Translations under genes and position numbers: made by a program
Shown here: positions 26,851-35,491 of the stretch, piece after piece
Layout of the letters: each line of letters opens with the position of its first letter
Position numbering within the stretch: position 1 is the first letter of the stretch
The notes under the pieces: generated by a model
The model's database searches: none
What the model was told of the DNA's origin: nothing
What the model saw: the letters and a program-made list of their open reading frames with translations, nothing else
Source of the DNA: Terriglobus albidus
GTDB lineage: Bacteria > Acidobacteriota > Terriglobia > Terriglobales > Acidobacteriaceae
DNA: 64,000 nucleotides
NCBI RefSeq assembly: GCF_008000815.1
Contig: NZ_CP042806.1
Location: 496,001 to 560,000 of the forward strand
Direction: 5' to 3'

Positions 26851-26883
26851 CCTTACTGCCATAGTTTGTCTATGGCAGTAAGG
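26851..26883 (+). promoter_or_regulatory. PadR-1 operator half 2, 33-bp perfect palindrome overlapping the RBS
   Basis: Arms CCTTACTGCCATAG and CTATGGCAGTAAGG (14 bases each) around TTTGT. The right arm shares bases with the AAGGAG ribosome site at 26880-26885. The core, read on the minus strand as CATAGACAAACTATG, resembles GTAGACAATCTATGC upstream of the third PadR gene. Confidence 0.7.
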
Positions 26884-26892
26884 AGCATTTCT

Positions 26893-27222
26893 GTGAAGCC
26901 CAACGATATTCCGCCCGGCTCCCTCTCCCTCCTGATCCTCAACACTCTTTCGCGCCACGGCGAGATGCATGGCTACGAGATCGCCGAGTCCATCCTGCAT
27001 ACCTCCGGCGATGTGCTGCAGGTAGAAGAGGGTTCCCTGTATCCCGCATTGCAACGCCTTCTGGTGCAGGGCTGGGTCTCCGCCGAGTGGGGCACGACAG
27101 CCGGCAATCGCCGCGCGCGCTACTACCGGCTGACCGCAGCAGGACGCAAACAACTCGCTGCTGGGCTCTCGCACTTTCACCGCATCTACGGCGCGATCAC
27201 CGCCGTGCTGCAGCCTGCCTGA
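26893..27222 (+). CDS. PadR-family repressor 1, paired with ADOP permease
   Basis: The 109-residue winged-helix protein shows the PadR pattern LSLLILNTLSRHGEMHGYEIAE, VEEGSLYPALQRLLVQGWVSAEW, and RRARYYRLTAAGRKQL. GTG at 26893 is preferred because AAGGAG lies seven bases upstream; an ATG at 26872 would put the start inside the operator palindrome. Thirty bases downstream is an ADOP permease gene, the usual partner of such PadR proteins in Acidobacteriota. The double palindrome before the gene points to autorepression of the pair. Confidence 0.92.
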   Translation: MKPNDIPPGSLSLLILNTLSRHGEMHGYEIAESILHTSGDVLQVEEGSLYPALQRLLVQGWVSAEWGTTAGNRRARYYRLTAAGRKQLAAGLSHFHRIYGAITAVLQPA

Positions 27223-27252
27223 TCGCCTCTGCTTCACCAAGGAGACCACACC

Positions 27253-29976
27253 ATGCGCCAGCTTCTCCGCCGCCTCAGTATGCTCTTCCATCGCTCTCGC
27301 TTTAACGCCGACCTCGAAGAGGAGATGCGTCTCCACCTCGAACTCCGGGAGCAGCAGCAGGTTGCCGCCGGTCTCTCTCCCGGGCAGGCGCATCGTGAAG
27401 CCCGCCGCCGTTTTGGCAACAACGCTGTTCTGCGTGAAAGAAGTTTCGCCGCGTGGGGATGGAACTGGCTGGAATCCTTCGTGCAGGACACGCTCTATGG
27501 ACTTCGTTCCATGCTGCGCTCACCCGGCCTCACCTGCGTCGCCCTGCTCTCGCTCGCACTCGGCATCGGCGCCAACACCGCCATCTTCAGCTTTCTCGAT
27601 GCCATCGTGCTGCGCTCGCTGCCCGTCAAAGCTCCAGGACAGCTCGTCATCCTGGGCGATGGTGATGAAGATGGCGTCACCGATCGGTACGGCTCCACCA
27701 CTCTCTATTCCTATCCCTTCTTCTCGCAGCTCCGCAGCAAGAACGCCGTCTTTTCCGAAGTCGCGACGGTCCTCAGCTTCAACGGTGAAGCGCACGGCAC
27801 CATCGATCACCGCGACCAGATGGAGATCATCTCCCCCGACCTCGTCTCCGGAACCTTCTTCTCCACTCTCGGCGTAGAACCCGCCGTTGGCCGGCTCTTC
27901 ACCGCCGACGATGACACCACCGAAGGTGCACATCCCGTCGCGGTTATCAGCTACGCCTTCTGGCAGACCGCACTTACCGGAGCGCCTGACGTCCTCAATC
28001 ACACCGTCAAATTCGCCGATACCACCTTCACTATCATCGGCGTCGCTCCTCCAGGATTCTTCGGCATCACCGTCGGCCACGCACCCGACCTCTGGATACC
28101 GATGGCAATGATGAACTCACTGCCTGCTCACTACAACGGCTATAAAGACAACTTCTACCAGTCCAATCACATCTTCGGCCGCCTGAAATCCGGGGTCACG
28201 CACGCGCAGGCGGAAGCTGAGATTAATGTCCTGTATCAGCAGATCACCCGCGGCTTCCCCGATGCGCGACTCAATGACTACAACCTGTCACACCTGCAGC
28301 AGGCTCATGTTGCGATCACTTCGATCGCAACCGGTACCGCCGGCCTGCGTCATCAGTTCTCTGACCCGTTGAAGCTCCTCATGGGTGTTACTGCCCTGGT
28401 ACTGCTGATCGCGTGCGCCAATATCGCCAATCTGCTTCTGGCACGATCCACCGCACGCGCACGCGAGTTTGCAGTGCGCCAGGCGCTCGGAGCACAGCGC
28501 CTTCGCCTGGTTCGTCAGCTCCTCACCGAAAGCCTCATCCTCGCACTTATCGGAGGCCTGCTTGGGATCGCCTTTGCTGTCGCCGCCGACCGCATACTGC
28601 TGCGCATGATCTCCGGTGGTCCCGACGCTGACCTCATTCCGATCGATGTCTCGCTCAACCTGCCGCTGCTCGGCTTCTCGGTTGCCATCACCGTTGGAAC
28701 GGCGGTGCTCTTCGGCCTCGTGCCGGCGTTGCGTGCCTCACAAGTCGAGGTGACCGGAGCTCTCAAAGATGGCCGCAGCAGCACCAATGCCGCAACGCGT
28801 AATGTCCTTGGCAAAGTGCTCATCGTCGCGCAGGTCTCTATCTCCTTCGTGCTGGCTGTCGCCTCCGTTCTCTTCCTGCGTTCCCTTGTTAACCTCACGC
28901 ATGTCGACACCGGCTTCCCCCGCAATGGCGTAATGCTCGTCAACATGGATTCCTCGGTCCTCGGCCTCAAAGGCGCAGACCCGCGCATGATTGCCATGTT
29001 CTCGCAGATCGAAGATCGCGTCGTTGCCATGCCAGGAGTGCACGGCGCCGGCTTTGCCGCCTTCACCTTCCATCAGGGCAGTTGGAACACCTCCATCAAT
29101 ATCCCAGGAACGGCCTACAACGATGCCGTCAACATCAAACACAACGTCATTAGCAACGGCTACTTCAATACCATGCAGATTCCTCTGCTCGCCGGCCGTA
29201 TCTTTGGCCCTCAGGACACGGCAACCTCACAGAAGGTCATCATCCTCAGCGAGAGCATGGTTCGCGATCTCTTTCCCGCCGGCGTCAATCCCATCGGCCG
29301 GCACATCTACATCGGAAAAGATCCCGACCCCAGGAACGACGTCGAAGTCGTTGGCGTGGTGAAAGACGTGAAATTCGGCAATCTGCAGGAGCACCGCCAG
29401 TACATCGACTACGTTCCCAATCCGCAGCATCCGTGGGGTTATGGCACGCTCGCCGTCCGCTACACCGGCGACTTCAATACGGTCTCCAAAGATGTGCAGA
29501 ACACTATTCACTCCATAAACCGTGGCCTCACCATTAACCGCGTGACCACGCTCGACCGCGTAATCGAACGCAGCATCACCAACCAGACTCTTGTTGCGCA
29601 GCTTTCAACCTTCTTCGCCCTGCTCGCCGTCTTTCTCTCCGCAATCGGCATCTACGGCCTGATGAGCTATCTGGTGAGCCGCCGCACGAACGAGATCGGC
29701 ATCCGCATGGCCCTCGGCGCCGCACGCGCAAGCGTCGGCTGGATGATCATGCGCGAGATCGTCCTGCTCGTTGTCTCCGGCATCGCCCTGGGAGGCGCGC
29801 TCACCCTCGCCACCAACCAGCTTGTGCAGAGCCTGCTCTACGGCCTGAAGCCAACCGAACCACTCAGCCTGGTGCTGGCCATTGTTGCCCTGCTCGCCAT
29901 CGCTCTGCCTGCAGCCTGGCTACCCGCCCGCCGCGCCTCTCGCGTCAGCCCCATGGAGGCGTTGCGCTACGAGTAA
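27253..29976 (+). CDS. ADOP permease 1 (MacB/FtsX-like, TIGR03434)
   Basis: The 907-residue product has the acidobacterial duplicated orphan permease layout: a cytoplasmic N-terminal stretch (DLEEEMRLHLELREQQ, EARRRFGN), a first membrane helix (CVALLSLALGIGANTAIFS), a periplasmic MacB-PCD domain, an FtsX block of three helices (MGVTALVLLIACANIANLLLA, ALIGGLLGIAFAVAADRIL), then a second periplasmic domain and a second FtsX block (GIYGLMSYLVSRRTNEIG, IRMALGA), ending MEALRYE. No ABC ATPase gene is adjacent, hence orphan. SD AAGGAG. The transported substrate is unknown; a role in exporting peptides, lipids or drugs is inferred from MacB. Confidence 0.92.
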   Translation: MRQLLRRLSMLFHRSRFNADLEEEMRLHLELREQQQVAAGLSPGQAHREARRRFGNNAVLRERSFAAWGWNWLESFVQDTLYGLRSMLRSPGLTCVALLSLALGIGANTAIFSFLDAIVLRSLPVKAPGQLVILGDGDEDGVTDRYGSTTLYSYPFFSQLRSKNAVFSEVATVLSFNGEAHGTIDHRDQMEIISPDLVSGTFFSTLGVEPAVGRLFTADDDTTEGAHPVAVISYAFWQTALTGAPDVLNHTVKFADTTFTIIGVAPPGFFGITVGHAPDLWIPMAMMNSLPAHYNGYKDNFYQSNHIFGRLKSGVTHAQAEAEINVLYQQITRGFPDARLNDYNLSHLQQAHVAITSIATGTAGLRHQFSDPLKLLMGVTALVLLIACANIANLLLARSTARAREFAVRQALGAQRLRLVRQLLTESLILALIGGLLGIAFAVAADRILLRMISGGPDADLIPIDVSLNLPLLGFSVAITVGTAVLFGLVPALRASQVEVTGALKDGRSSTNAATRNVLGKVLIVAQVSISFVLAVASVLFLRSLVNLTHVDTGFPRNGVMLVNMDSSVLGLKGADPRMIAMFSQIEDRVVAMPGVHGAGFAAFTFHQGSWNTSINIPGTAYNDAVNIKHNVISNGYFNTMQIPLLAGRIFGPQDTATSQKVIILSESMVRDLFPAGVNPIGRHIYIGKDPDPRNDVEVVGVVKDVKFGNLQEHRQYIDYVPNPQHPWGYGTLAVRYTGDFNTVSKDVQNTIHSINRGLTINRVTTLDRVIERSITNQTLVAQLSTFFALLAVFLSAIGIYGLMSYLVSRRTNEIGIRMALGAARASVGWMIMREIVLLVVSGIALGGALTLATNQLVQSLLYGLKPTEPLSLVLAIVALLAIALPAAWLPARRASRVSPMEALRYE

Positions 29977-30248
29977 GCACCATCGCCATCCACCATGGCT
30001 CCCTCCCCGGAGAAATAGGCAAAGAAACGGCAGGATCGGGATACCGTTCTCTGCTTTTTCTGGCGTAGCCTCAATCGTTGGGAGACTTAGCTGCATCTAT
30101 CCGGATGCAGCTCAAGGTTTTCCGCGTACGTCGTCGGTGTTCAGAAGGGCTTCCATCGCAGAGGCTCTCATCGTCGCTGCTGTTCCCTCGGCGTGCAGCA
30201 TACGTTCGCGGAATCCATCCAGATGATCGCAATCCAGGGAGGAACAAG
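29977..30248. other. 272-base region between ADOP 1 and the molybdoenzyme operon
   Basis: Holds one clear hairpin (30089-30112) and, further on, the promoter for the paoABC-like operon. No ORF was judged real; an upstream extension of the next gene is not supported. Confidence 0.45.
30089..30112 (+). terminator. Hairpin, possible terminator of ADOP 1
   Basis: Arms AGCTGCATC and GATGCAGCT with loop TATCCG, followed by CAAGGTTTT. The weak T tract makes the assignment tentative. Confidence 0.5.
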
Positions 30249-30905
30249 ATGGCAGAGCACACTGATGACGCATCCAAACCCCTTACCTCGCTTGAAAAAC
30301 TTAGCCGGCGTTCTTTCCTCTCGCGCGCGGGCGCCATGGGTGTTGCCACCGCGGCGGCAACCGTTGCTCCCGTAGTCGCATCTGCGGAACCCGAGCGGCC
30401 TCAGCCGCAGGGGGACCCCGCCGCCATGCCCGAAACACCAGGAACCATTCCCATCACCCTCAAGGTAAACGGCGAAACCCATCAGCTCCGTATCGACCCT
30501 CGCGCTACCGTGCTCGACACCCTGCGCGAGACCCTGCACCTGACCGGCACCAAGAAAGGCTGCGACCACGGTCAGTGCGGCGCATGCACGGTCCACGTCG
30601 ACGGCCGCCGCGCTAATAGCTGTCTCTTACTCGCCGCCATGCACCAGAAGGCTGAGATCACCACCATCGAGGGCCTGGGCACGCCGCAAAAGATGCATCC
30701 CATGCAGGCCGCGTTCGTCGAGCACGATGGCTATCAATGCGGCTACTGCACCAGCGGACAGATCATGTCTGCCGTCGCCATGTTGCATGAACCCTGGGGC
30801 GATACCGACACCGACGTGAAGGAAGCACTCAGCGGCAACATCTGCCGCTGCGGCGCTTACCCCAACATTGTCGCTGCCGTGCAGTCCGTCCGTCGTCACG
30901 CCTAA
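30249..30905 (+). CDS. paoA: Periplasmic aldehyde oxidoreductase, [2Fe-2S] subunit (PaoA-like)
   Basis: The 218-residue subunit begins with a twin-arginine signal (SRRSFLSRAGAMGVATAAA), so the folded complex is exported. Two [2Fe-2S] sites are visible: plant-type CDHGQCGACTVHVDGRRANSC (split: CDHGQCGAC and the later Cys), then CGYCTSGQ and NICRCGAYPN in the helical domain. AGGGAGGAAC sets the ATG at 30249. It is the first gene of a tight three-gene operon (gaps 14 and 12 bases) matching E. coli PaoABC, a molybdenum enzyme that oxidises aromatic aldehydes in the periplasm. No dedicated MCD-inserting chaperone (PaoD/XdhC-like) is seen nearby. Confidence 0.9.
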   Translation: MAEHTDDASKPLTSLEKLSRRSFLSRAGAMGVATAAATVAPVVASAEPERPQPQGDPAAMPETPGTIPITLKVNGETHQLRIDPRATVLDTLRETLHLTGTKKGCDHGQCGACTVHVDGRRANSCLLLAAMHQKAEITTIEGLGTPQKMHPMQAAFVEHDGYQCGYCTSGQIMSAVAMLHEPWGDTDTDVKEALSGNICRCGAYPNIVAAVQSVRRHA

Positions 30906-30919
30906 GGAGGAACCTGGCC

Positions 30920-31924
30920 ATGCAGCCTTTCGATCTCATCTCTGTCGATAGCATTCAGGACGCGGTCAAAGCCCAGTCCTCTGCCTCCACCGCACAACAA
31001 GGCGCGTCTGTCCGTTACATTGCCGGTGGCACCAACCTCGTCGACTACATGAAGCTGAACGTCGAGACTCCAGCAAAGCTCGTCGATATCAACGGACTCA
31101 ATCTCACCGCCATCGAACCCGCCGCCAATGGGGGTCTTAAGATCGGCGCGCTCGCTCGTAACACCGACGTTGCCTATCACGACTCCGTGAAGGCACAGTT
31201 CCCGGTACTCTCACTCGCTATCCTCAGCGGAGCCTCTACCCAGCTCCGCAATATGGCCACCACCGCCGGCAATCTTCTGCAGAAGACACGCTGCGTCTAC
31301 TACCGCGACACGGCCTATGGCTGCAATAAGCGCCAGCCCGGCACCGGCTGCTCCGCCATCGGCGGACACAACCGCATGATGGCTATCCTGGGAACCAGCG
31401 ATCAGTGCATCGCCTCCAACCCCTCTGACCAGAACGTGGCTCTCGCTGCGCTCGAAGCTACCATCCACGTCACCGGAGCAAAGGGAGAACGCACCATCCC
31501 CATCGCGCAGTTTTACCTGCTGCCCGGCAACACTCCCGAACGCGAGACCGTGCTCGAGCCCGGCGATCTCGTCACGCACATCTCCATCCCCTCCCTGCCT
31601 GCAGGCGCGAAGAGCTACTATCTCAAACTTCGTGACCGCACCTCCTACGAGTTTGCACTCGCCTCCGCTGCCGTTGTTGTCAAACAGAGCAATGGCCGTA
31701 TCGACTTCGTTCGCGTAGCCATGGGCGGTGTTGGCACAGTGCCCTGGCGCAGCCTCGAGGCCGAAAGAGCACTGCAGGGCAAGGTGGCAACACCAGCCAA
31801 CTTCCGTGCCGCGGCAGAAGCCGCGCTGCACGGAGCCCGCCCGCAGTCGCAGAACGGCTTCAAGGTCGAACTTGCGAAGCGCTGCCTCACCCACGCACTC
31901 GCCGAAGTCACCCGCCAGGCATAA
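30920..31924 (+). CDS. paoB: Periplasmic aldehyde oxidoreductase, FAD subunit with extra [4Fe-4S] site (PaoB-like)
   Basis: The 334-residue subunit has the FAD_binding_5 motif YIAGGTNLVDYMKL, then STQLRNMATTAGNLLQ, and a C-terminal CO-dehydrogenase-flavoprotein domain (SYEFALASAAVVV). Between them is an inserted Cys-rich loop, TRCVYYRDTAYGCNKRQPGTGCSAI with SDQCIASNPSDQ (shown as CVYYRDTAYGC, TGCSAI and QCIASN), the four-Cys pattern that in E. coli PaoB binds a [4Fe-4S] cluster. RBS AAGGAGGAACC. It has no signal of its own and presumably hitch-hikes with the Tat-bearing small subunit. Confidence 0.9.
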   Translation: MQPFDLISVDSIQDAVKAQSSASTAQQGASVRYIAGGTNLVDYMKLNVETPAKLVDINGLNLTAIEPAANGGLKIGALARNTDVAYHDSVKAQFPVLSLAILSGASTQLRNMATTAGNLLQKTRCVYYRDTAYGCNKRQPGTGCSAIGGHNRMMAILGTSDQCIASNPSDQNVALAALEATIHVTGAKGERTIPIAQFYLLPGNTPERETVLEPGDLVTHISIPSLPAGAKSYYLKLRDRTSYEFALASAAVVVKQSNGRIDFVRVAMGGVGTVPWRSLEAERALQGKVATPANFRAAAEAALHGARPQSQNGFKVELAKRCLTHALAEVTRQA

Positions 31925-31936
31925 GGAGGAACCCCG

Positions 31937-34204
31937 ATGGAACAGCAGAAGCCACAGCCCGTTACTGAGAGCAAGATCGTCGGTGTACCTACGCCGCGCA
32001 TTGATGGACCGCTGAAGACCACCGGCGCGGCCATGTACTCCTCTGACCATCACTTTCCCGGTCTGGTCTATGCATGGCCGGTCACCGCGACCATCGCCAG
32101 CGGAACCATCAGCGGCATCGACGCCTCCGCCGCCGAGAAGATGCCCGGCGTGCTCGCCATCTACACGCACAAGAACATCGGTCCTCTCTATCGCACGCCG
32201 CCGTCGGCCGGTTTCAGCATGATCCTGGATGAGCGGCGTCCTCCGCTCGAAGACGAGACCGTCTCCTACTATGGCCAGTACGTCGCCGTTGCCGTCGCAC
32301 ATACGGTGGAACAGGCACGCGCCGCAGCCGAGGCGGTGAAGGTGACCTATGCCAAGACGCCGCACAACACCAACGACAAACTTCTCGACACCCCCACAGT
32401 CGCGGGCAAACCGAAAGAAGTGACTAAGCGCGGCGACGCCGCAGCAGCTCTCGCGGGCGCAACCTACAAACATGATGCCGTCTACTCCACTCCAGCCGAG
32501 ACGCATAATCCCATCGAGCTGCACGCCTCCGTAGCGGTCTACAAGGACGGTAAGTTCACTCTCTACGAGACCTCGCAAGCCGTCGTGAATCATCGCGACG
32601 TCATGGCCGCCATGCTCGGCGTTCCTCCGGAGAACGTACAGGTCATTACCCGCTTCCTCGGCTCCGGTTTCGGAGGAAAGCTGTGGCCCTGGCCGCATGC
32701 GATGCTTGCCGCAGCAAGTGCACGCAACCTCAATCGTCCGGTAAAGCTCGTCGTCAGCCGCTCAATGATGTTCCAGAGCGTTGGCCATCGCCCCACGATC
32801 GACCAGCGTGTTCAGCTCGCCGCAGATAAATCGGGCAAGCTGCTCGCAATCCGACACGATTACGTCAATCACACCTCCATGCTCGACGACTACGACGAGG
32901 GCTGCGCCGAATCCACCGGCTTCATGTACTCCTGCCCTAATGTTCTGGCCACCTCCGGCCTGGTCCGCCGTAACGTTGGCACACCTACCTCCATGCGAGG
33001 CCCCGGCGCAGTACCCGGTCTATACGCATTCGAATCCGCCATGGACGAGCTCGCCATCAAGCTCGACATCGATCCCGTACAGCTTCGCCTTCTCAATGAA
33101 CCGGAGAAGGACGAAAGCACCGGACAGCCCTTCTCTTCACGTCACCTGAAGGAATGCCTCACCGTGGGCGCGGAGAAGTTTGGCTGGGCAAAGCGCAATC
33201 CCGCCATTGGCTTAATGAAAGATGCGGAGGGAAGAACTCTCGGCTGGGGCGTCGCCGCATGCACCTGGATTGCCACCCGCACTGATGCCGAGGTTAACGT
33301 CGAACTGCGGCAGGATGGCACCGCACGCGTCACCTGCGGCACGCAGGACATCGGCGGCGGCACCTACACGGCTGTTGCGCAGATGGTCTCTCACGAGACC
33401 GGAATTCCGTTGCAGCGGACCGATGTCGTTATGGGCGACTCCGGACTTCCTCCGGGACCAATCAGTGGCGGCTCCTGGGCGACTGCGTCTGTTGTTCCTG
33501 CCGCCTTGCAGGCCGCACAGCAGGCGAGCAAGCAGCTGCTCTTGCTTGCTACCAAAACCGATGGCTGCCCCTTCAAAGGCAAGAGCGCTGACGAGCTCGA
33601 ATTCGTCGACGGCGTTGTCCGCATGAAAGGCCAGACCTCAGGCGCACTTCCTTTCGGCGAAATCCTCAAGGCGGCCAACGTCCGCTCCGTCAGCGCTACC
33701 GGAAAATCCACGGGTCTCTTCGGCGACCCCAATCAAAAATTCTCCTTCCATAGCTACGGCGCACAGTTCGCCGAGGTCACCTGGCAACCGGAGATCGCAC
33801 GGCTGCGCGTAAGCCGCGTTGTCACTGTCATCGATGCAGGCCGCATGGTGAATCCTCGCGCTGCACGCAACCAGATCGAAGGCGCGGTAGTAATGGGCGT
33901 CGGCATGGCCATGCTGGAGGCGACGGAGTACGATCAGCGTTCCGGAGCTCCTATCAACGCGAGCCTGGCCGACTACATCGTTGCCGTCAACGCCGACTGC
34001 CCCGCCATCGACGTTACCTTTCTCGACTACCCGGACTTCAACCTCAACCCGCTCGGTGCCCGCGGAGTCGGCGAGATCGGCCTGGCTGGCATTGCCGCGG
34101 CCATCACCAACGCCGTGCACCACGCCACGGGCATTCGTGTCAGAAACCTGCCCCTCCGTATCGAAGACCTGCTTGTTAGCCCCAGGGAAAGGAAGCTCGT
34201 CTGA
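31937..34204 (+). CDS. paoC: Periplasmic aldehyde oxidoreductase, molybdenum subunit (PaoC-like)
   Basis: The 755-residue large subunit carries the xanthine-oxidase-family molybdenum domains: VGVPTPRIDGPLKTTGAAMYSSD at the start, FLGSGFGGKLWPW, RGPGAVPGLYAFESAMDELA, the repeated GGGTYTAVAQMV region, and the active-site Glu in GARGVGEIGLAGIAAAI near the C-terminus. It should bind the Mo cofactor and oxidise an aldehyde or N-heterocycle. AAGGAGG precedes the ATG. It ends the operon and is followed by a good hairpin. Confidence 0.92.
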   Translation: MEQQKPQPVTESKIVGVPTPRIDGPLKTTGAAMYSSDHHFPGLVYAWPVTATIASGTISGIDASAAEKMPGVLAIYTHKNIGPLYRTPPSAGFSMILDERRPPLEDETVSYYGQYVAVAVAHTVEQARAAAEAVKVTYAKTPHNTNDKLLDTPTVAGKPKEVTKRGDAAAALAGATYKHDAVYSTPAETHNPIELHASVAVYKDGKFTLYETSQAVVNHRDVMAAMLGVPPENVQVITRFLGSGFGGKLWPWPHAMLAAASARNLNRPVKLVVSRSMMFQSVGHRPTIDQRVQLAADKSGKLLAIRHDYVNHTSMLDDYDEGCAESTGFMYSCPNVLATSGLVRRNVGTPTSMRGPGAVPGLYAFESAMDELAIKLDIDPVQLRLLNEPEKDESTGQPFSSRHLKECLTVGAEKFGWAKRNPAIGLMKDAEGRTLGWGVAACTWIATRTDAEVNVELRQDGTARVTCGTQDIGGGTYTAVAQMVSHETGIPLQRTDVVMGDSGLPPGPISGGSWATASVVPAALQAAQQASKQLLLLATKTDGCPFKGKSADELEFVDGVVRMKGQTSGALPFGEILKAANVRSVSATGKSTGLFGDPNQKFSFHSYGAQFAEVTWQPEIARLRVSRVVTVIDAGRMVNPRAARNQIEGAVVMGVGMAMLEATEYDQRSGAPINASLADYIVAVNADCPAIDVTFLDYPDFNLNPLGARGVGEIGLAGIAAAITNAVHHATGIRVRNLPLRIEDLLVSPRERKLV

Positions 34205-34211
34205 AAGTAAA

Positions 34212-34242
34212 AGGGATTCGACAATCATTTTGTCGAATCCCT
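34212..34242 (+). terminator. Terminator after the paoABC-like operon
   Basis: Perfect 13-base arms AGGGATTCGACAA / TTGTCGAATCCCT with loop TCATT, 8 bases after the stop codon. Confidence 0.75.
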
Positions 34243-34261
34243 GGTCTCTTGTCTTCAACGT

Positions 34262-34290
34262 TGTCATCCTGAGCGTAGCGAAGGACCTGC
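34262..34290. repeat. GTCATCCTGAGCG-type intergenic repeat fragment
   Basis: GTCATCCTGAGCGTAGCGAAGGACCTGC matches from memory a short imperfect-palindromic motif scattered between genes in acidobacterial and other genomes. Only one copy is in the window, so this is recognition, not internal evidence. Confidence 0.4.
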
Positions 34291-34364
34291 TTTTTCAGCG
34301 CTTCGGATGGCAACGCTCTTCAGAATCTATGTCGTTAACTTTAGATTCAGAACACTAGGAAACC

Positions 34365-35486
34365 TCACGCCGGAGCGATGATCTCACCGAACTCCGTCCG
34401 GTTACGGCCTTTGTCCTTCGCCAGATAAAGCGCCTGGTCGGCGGCTTCTACCAGTACGCCGTATCCAAGCCGTGCAATCGACTCATCGTACGGAGGCTCA
34501 CAGACCGCCGCGCCGATACTGATGGTTACGGTAGATCTGATTGGAGTTTCATGCGCGATCTTTTGTGCTTCGACTTCCGCATGCATTCTAGCGGCTACCT
34601 CAGCAACCTCGCTTGCACTGGTGAACGGCAGCACTGCGGCAAACTCCTCTCCGCCATAACGAGCAACCAGATCGCTGCTGCGCGGCAGTGCCTTTTGCAG
34701 TGCCCCCGCCAGTAGCACCAGGGCCTCATCTCCATAGCGGTGCCCGTGCCGGTCGTTCAATAGCTTGAAGAAGTCGACATCGATCATCAACAACGCCAGC
34801 GGCTGCTGTGTACGCATGGCGCCGCTCCACTCACGATCGAGTCCACGGTCGAAGGAACGCCTGTTGGCGACACCGGTCAATGGGTCCTGCAGTGAAAGCT
34901 CTTCCAGCTTGCGATTCAGCTCGACAAACTGCGCCTGCTTCTCACGGACTTCCGCAAGTGCACGCAACAGCTCCTGGTTCTGCCGTTCCAGCTCCTGGAA
35001 AGGATCGGCAACACTCTTGCGGATCAATTCTCCGGCGATCTTCAGCACCGCGGCCTCATCGTAAAACGGCTGTACGCCGGGCAGCAGCTTGCCTGCCTCC
35101 GCCACGGTGCCAGAAGGCGATGAAGTGATTCGGAAGTGGTCCATCAGGTTCTTCGTTCCTGTAATCCCTTTGCCCAGGCCCGTCATCGACTGATAGCGGC
35201 CGGCCAGAATCTCATCAAGATTCGGAATTCCGGGGCCATTGTCTTCCACGACCACCATCAGGATCTGCGGCTGACGCCTGGTCAGCAGAAACGTGACCGT
35301 TCCTCCCCCGGCATAGCGAAAGGCATTCCGCGACAGCTCAGAGGTTGCGGTCGCCAACCGCACCTGCTCCTGATAGCTGAAACCCAGAAGTGCTGCGACA
35401 TCGCGGGCATACTGCCGCGCGTGCATCACGTTGCGGTCATAGCGCAGGGGGATGGCATAAATAGGTAGCCGCTGACTATTTTCCAT
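34365..35486 (-). CDS. HATPase-GGDEF fusion: stressosome-linked diguanylate cyclase
   Basis: The 373-residue product joins an RsbT/RsbW-type GHKL domain (ATSELSRNAFRYAGGG with the N-box Glu and Asn, DNGPGIP, GLGKGITGTKNLMDHF; about residues 1-130) through a coiled coil (QELERQNQELLRALAEVREK) to a complete GGDEF domain with active site GGEEF and an upstream RSSD inhibitory site five residues before it. It should synthesise c-di-GMP and be subject to product inhibition. It ends the rsbR-S-T operon, so it is the probable output. ATG at 35486 lies 5 bases after the upstream stop; a TTG at 35495 overlapping that stop is an alternative. Confidence 0.88.
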   Translation of the reverse strand: MENSQRLPIYAIPLRYDRNVMHARQYARDVAALLGFSYQEQVRLATATSELSRNAFRYAGGGTVTFLLTRRQPQILMVVVEDNGPGIPNLDEILAGRYQSMTGLGKGITGTKNLMDHFRITSSPSGTVAEAGKLLPGVQPFYDEAAVLKIAGELIRKSVADPFQELERQNQELLRALAEVREKQAQFVELNRKLEELSLQDPLTGVANRRSFDRGLDREWSGAMRTQQPLALLMIDVDFFKLLNDRHGHRYGDEALVLLAGALQKALPRSSDLVARYGGEEFAAVLPFTSASEVAEVAARMHAEVEAQKIAHETPIRSTVTISIGAAVCEPPYDESIARLGYGVLVEAADQALYLAKDKGRNRTEFGEIIAPA

Positions 35487-35491
35487 ACAGG

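Noticed and set aside
30078-30248. A longer N-terminus for the [2Fe-2S] subunit
   Set aside because: The upstream frame includes a hairpin and unrelated residues; AGGGAGGAAC and the Tat leader clearly fit the ATG at 30249.
31211-32698. A 495-codon open frame antisense to the FAD and Mo subunits
   Set aside because: Low-complexity Gly/Val/Arg-rich product spanning two genuine genes on the other strand; a shadow of high GC.
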